Source: Bactrocera neohumeralis (taxonomy: Eukaryota; Arthropoda; Insecta; Diptera; Tephritidae). From it: a stretch of 64,000 bases of DNA. Positions 63,111 to 64,000 of the stretch are shown here, piece by piece. Numbering within the stretch: the first letter of the stretch is position 1; each line of letters begins with the position of its first letter. The stretch is taken from NCBI RefSeq assembly GCF_024586455.1, contig NW_026089624.1:1375320-1439319 (forward strand), read 5' to 3'. The notes under the pieces are model-generated. The model had not been told where the DNA came from, searched no databases, and saw nothing but the letters and a program-made list of their open reading frames with translations. Made by a program: the position numbers and the translations under genes.

Positions 63111-63861
63111 TTAGTGGTCCGAGTCGATGTTAAGACCTCGGAGCGTACGCACGTCTAAAACACTGGAGAAGTGTCTTCCGTCTATCACAACATAATCGTT
63201 CTGGTTGGTGGTTTTTCGATCCGGAGACAGCCAGGTGGCTTGATGAATCTTCTTATGCTGGAATCTAGTACTATAGATAACCATATTTCGGGCCCCGGCG
63301 AAGTCGATCAGCCTCAACCTATTTGGGGATGTTTTCTCGTGGAGGCTGAATTTACCGACCGTAGTGCCAAAGATACCTTCTTCGCCCACCCTGGCGTTAA
63401 AGTCGCCAAGCACGATTTTGACATCGTGAAGGGGGCACCGCTCATAGGTGTGCACCAAGCGCTTATAGAAGGCATCTTAGATCACATCGTCCTTCTCTTC
63501 CATCGGGGCGTGGGCGCAAATCAGCGATATGTTGAAGAGCTTCGCTTTGATGCGGATTGCGGCTAGACGTTCATTCACCGGAGTGAATGATAGTACTCGG
63601 CGACGGAGTCTCTCTCCCACCATGAACCCCACACCAAACTTGCGCTCCTTTATATGGCCACTGTAGTACTCGTCTCAGTCCTTGTCCCGTCCATCTCATT
63701 TCTTGGACGGCGGTGATGTCAGCCTTTATTTTCACTAGGACATAAACCAGCTGGGCAGCGGCACCTTCCCAATTAAGGGACCGGACATTCCAGGTGCATG
63801 CCCTCGAATCGTAGTCCTTATTTCGTTTGCCATGGTCGTCATCAGAAGGGGGGTCTCTCAT
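63111..63861 (-). pseudogene. RTE endonuclease (copy F)
   Basis: Starts MRDPPSDDDHGKRNKDYDSR at 63861, the clearest start of this ORF in the window, then ACTWNVRSLNWEG, ADITAVQEMRWTGQGLRRV. After a frame change: 63111-63458 with CPLHDVKIVLGDFNARVGEE, SPNRLRLIDFAGARNMVIYS, KTTNQNDYVVIDGRHFSSVL, ending in NIDSDH (catalytic). Only one frameshift (about 63570) separates the two halves. Confidence 0.9.
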
Positions 63862-64000
63862 CCGAGGCTTTCTTTTTCATTGGGGGTGTTTTTTACGTGG
63901 CGGGTCCCAAACCCAGCGCACAACCCTATGTGGGGAATCTTTCGCCTTCTCACTTTAGCTCGCCTTCAAACGGATGTTCTTGGGCTACCCAGAGGATACT

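Larger units (their letters stand above)
60907..64000 (-). mobile_element. RTE LINE copy F, near full length, runs off the window
   Basis: On the plus strand it begins TTCTTCTTCTTCTTAATTGG, the complement of the (AAG)n tail, and proceeds to the leader at the right edge (CTCACTTTAGCTCGCCTTCA near 63950). Reverse transcriptase 61070-62934, endonuclease 63111-63861. It faces copy E across the satellite. Frameshifts at about 61330, 61900, 62160 and 62940. Confidence 0.92.

Noticed and set aside
1..64000. CRISPR arrays, operons, bacterial or phage genes
   Set aside because: Direct repeats here are satellite or tandem duplications without unique spacers, and all protein families are eukaryotic transposons plus one spliced kinase exon.

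Overview
This window is repeat-rich eukaryotic DNA from a higher (cyclorrhaphan) fly, most likely a tephritid fruit fly. The support is a DD41D ('rosa'-type) mariner, a lineage first described in Ceratitis rosa and other tephritids, together with a typical dipteran mix of RTE, Jockey, R1, CsRn1-type gypsy, hAT, P, piggyBac and Tc1/mariner elements in AT-rich DNA. The genus assignment is inference; the transposon content is read directly. Only one host gene piece is visible: a single 908-bp internal exon of a DYRK2/3-class protein kinase on the minus strand (43569..44476) with acceptor and donor sites at its edges. If its other exons lie outside the window, nearly everything else here is intron, with flanking introns of at least about 43.5 kb and 19.5 kb.

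Layout. 1-5940: a Jockey-type LINE (+) broken by four nested inserts: a hAT MITE, a 526-bp repeat, a foldback-like element and a P-like MITE. 5945-6775: a dispersed non-coding repeat (called family X here). 6840-12490: a ZBED-type hAT, split near its 5' end by a nearly complete RTE LINE. 12490-16250: a Ty3/gypsy element (-) fused to the broken hAT end. 16340-17905: fragments of family X and Jockey. 18371-21640: three nested layers, an outer inverted-repeat element holding a piggyBac, which holds a palindromic DD41D mariner. 21953-23132: an RTE fragment. 23198-26552: a 3.36-kb DNA transposon of a type I cannot place, with long inverted ends and a 6-bp duplication. 26740-27910: a pogo/Tigger relic. 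28977-30368: a full-length but dead Tc1-like element. 31235-31758: a short mariner. 32155-37245: a second Jockey (-) with a DD34D mariner inside. 37250-43568: mostly AT-rich DNA with MITEs and a THAP-bearing P-superfamily remnant. 43569-44476: the DYRK exon. 45624-49530: a nearly intact LINE with PHD-like fingers and perfect 16-bp target duplications. 50740-60906: a Tc1 relic, further RTE copies, an R1-clade LINE, a mariner relic, family X and a 126-bp satellite array. 60907-64000: an RTE on the minus strand that runs off the window.

The transposons do not act together as a system; the window is a stratified record of insertions. Order can be read where target-site duplications survive (RTE into hAT; DD41D mariner into piggyBac; MITEs into Jockey). 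The best candidates for something undescribed are the 23198-26552 transposon, the 352-bp-armed palindromic mariner, the foldback element with 93-bp internal tandem repeats, and the 126-bp satellite between two facing RTE copies. No CRISPR, operon, tRNA or rRNA was seen.
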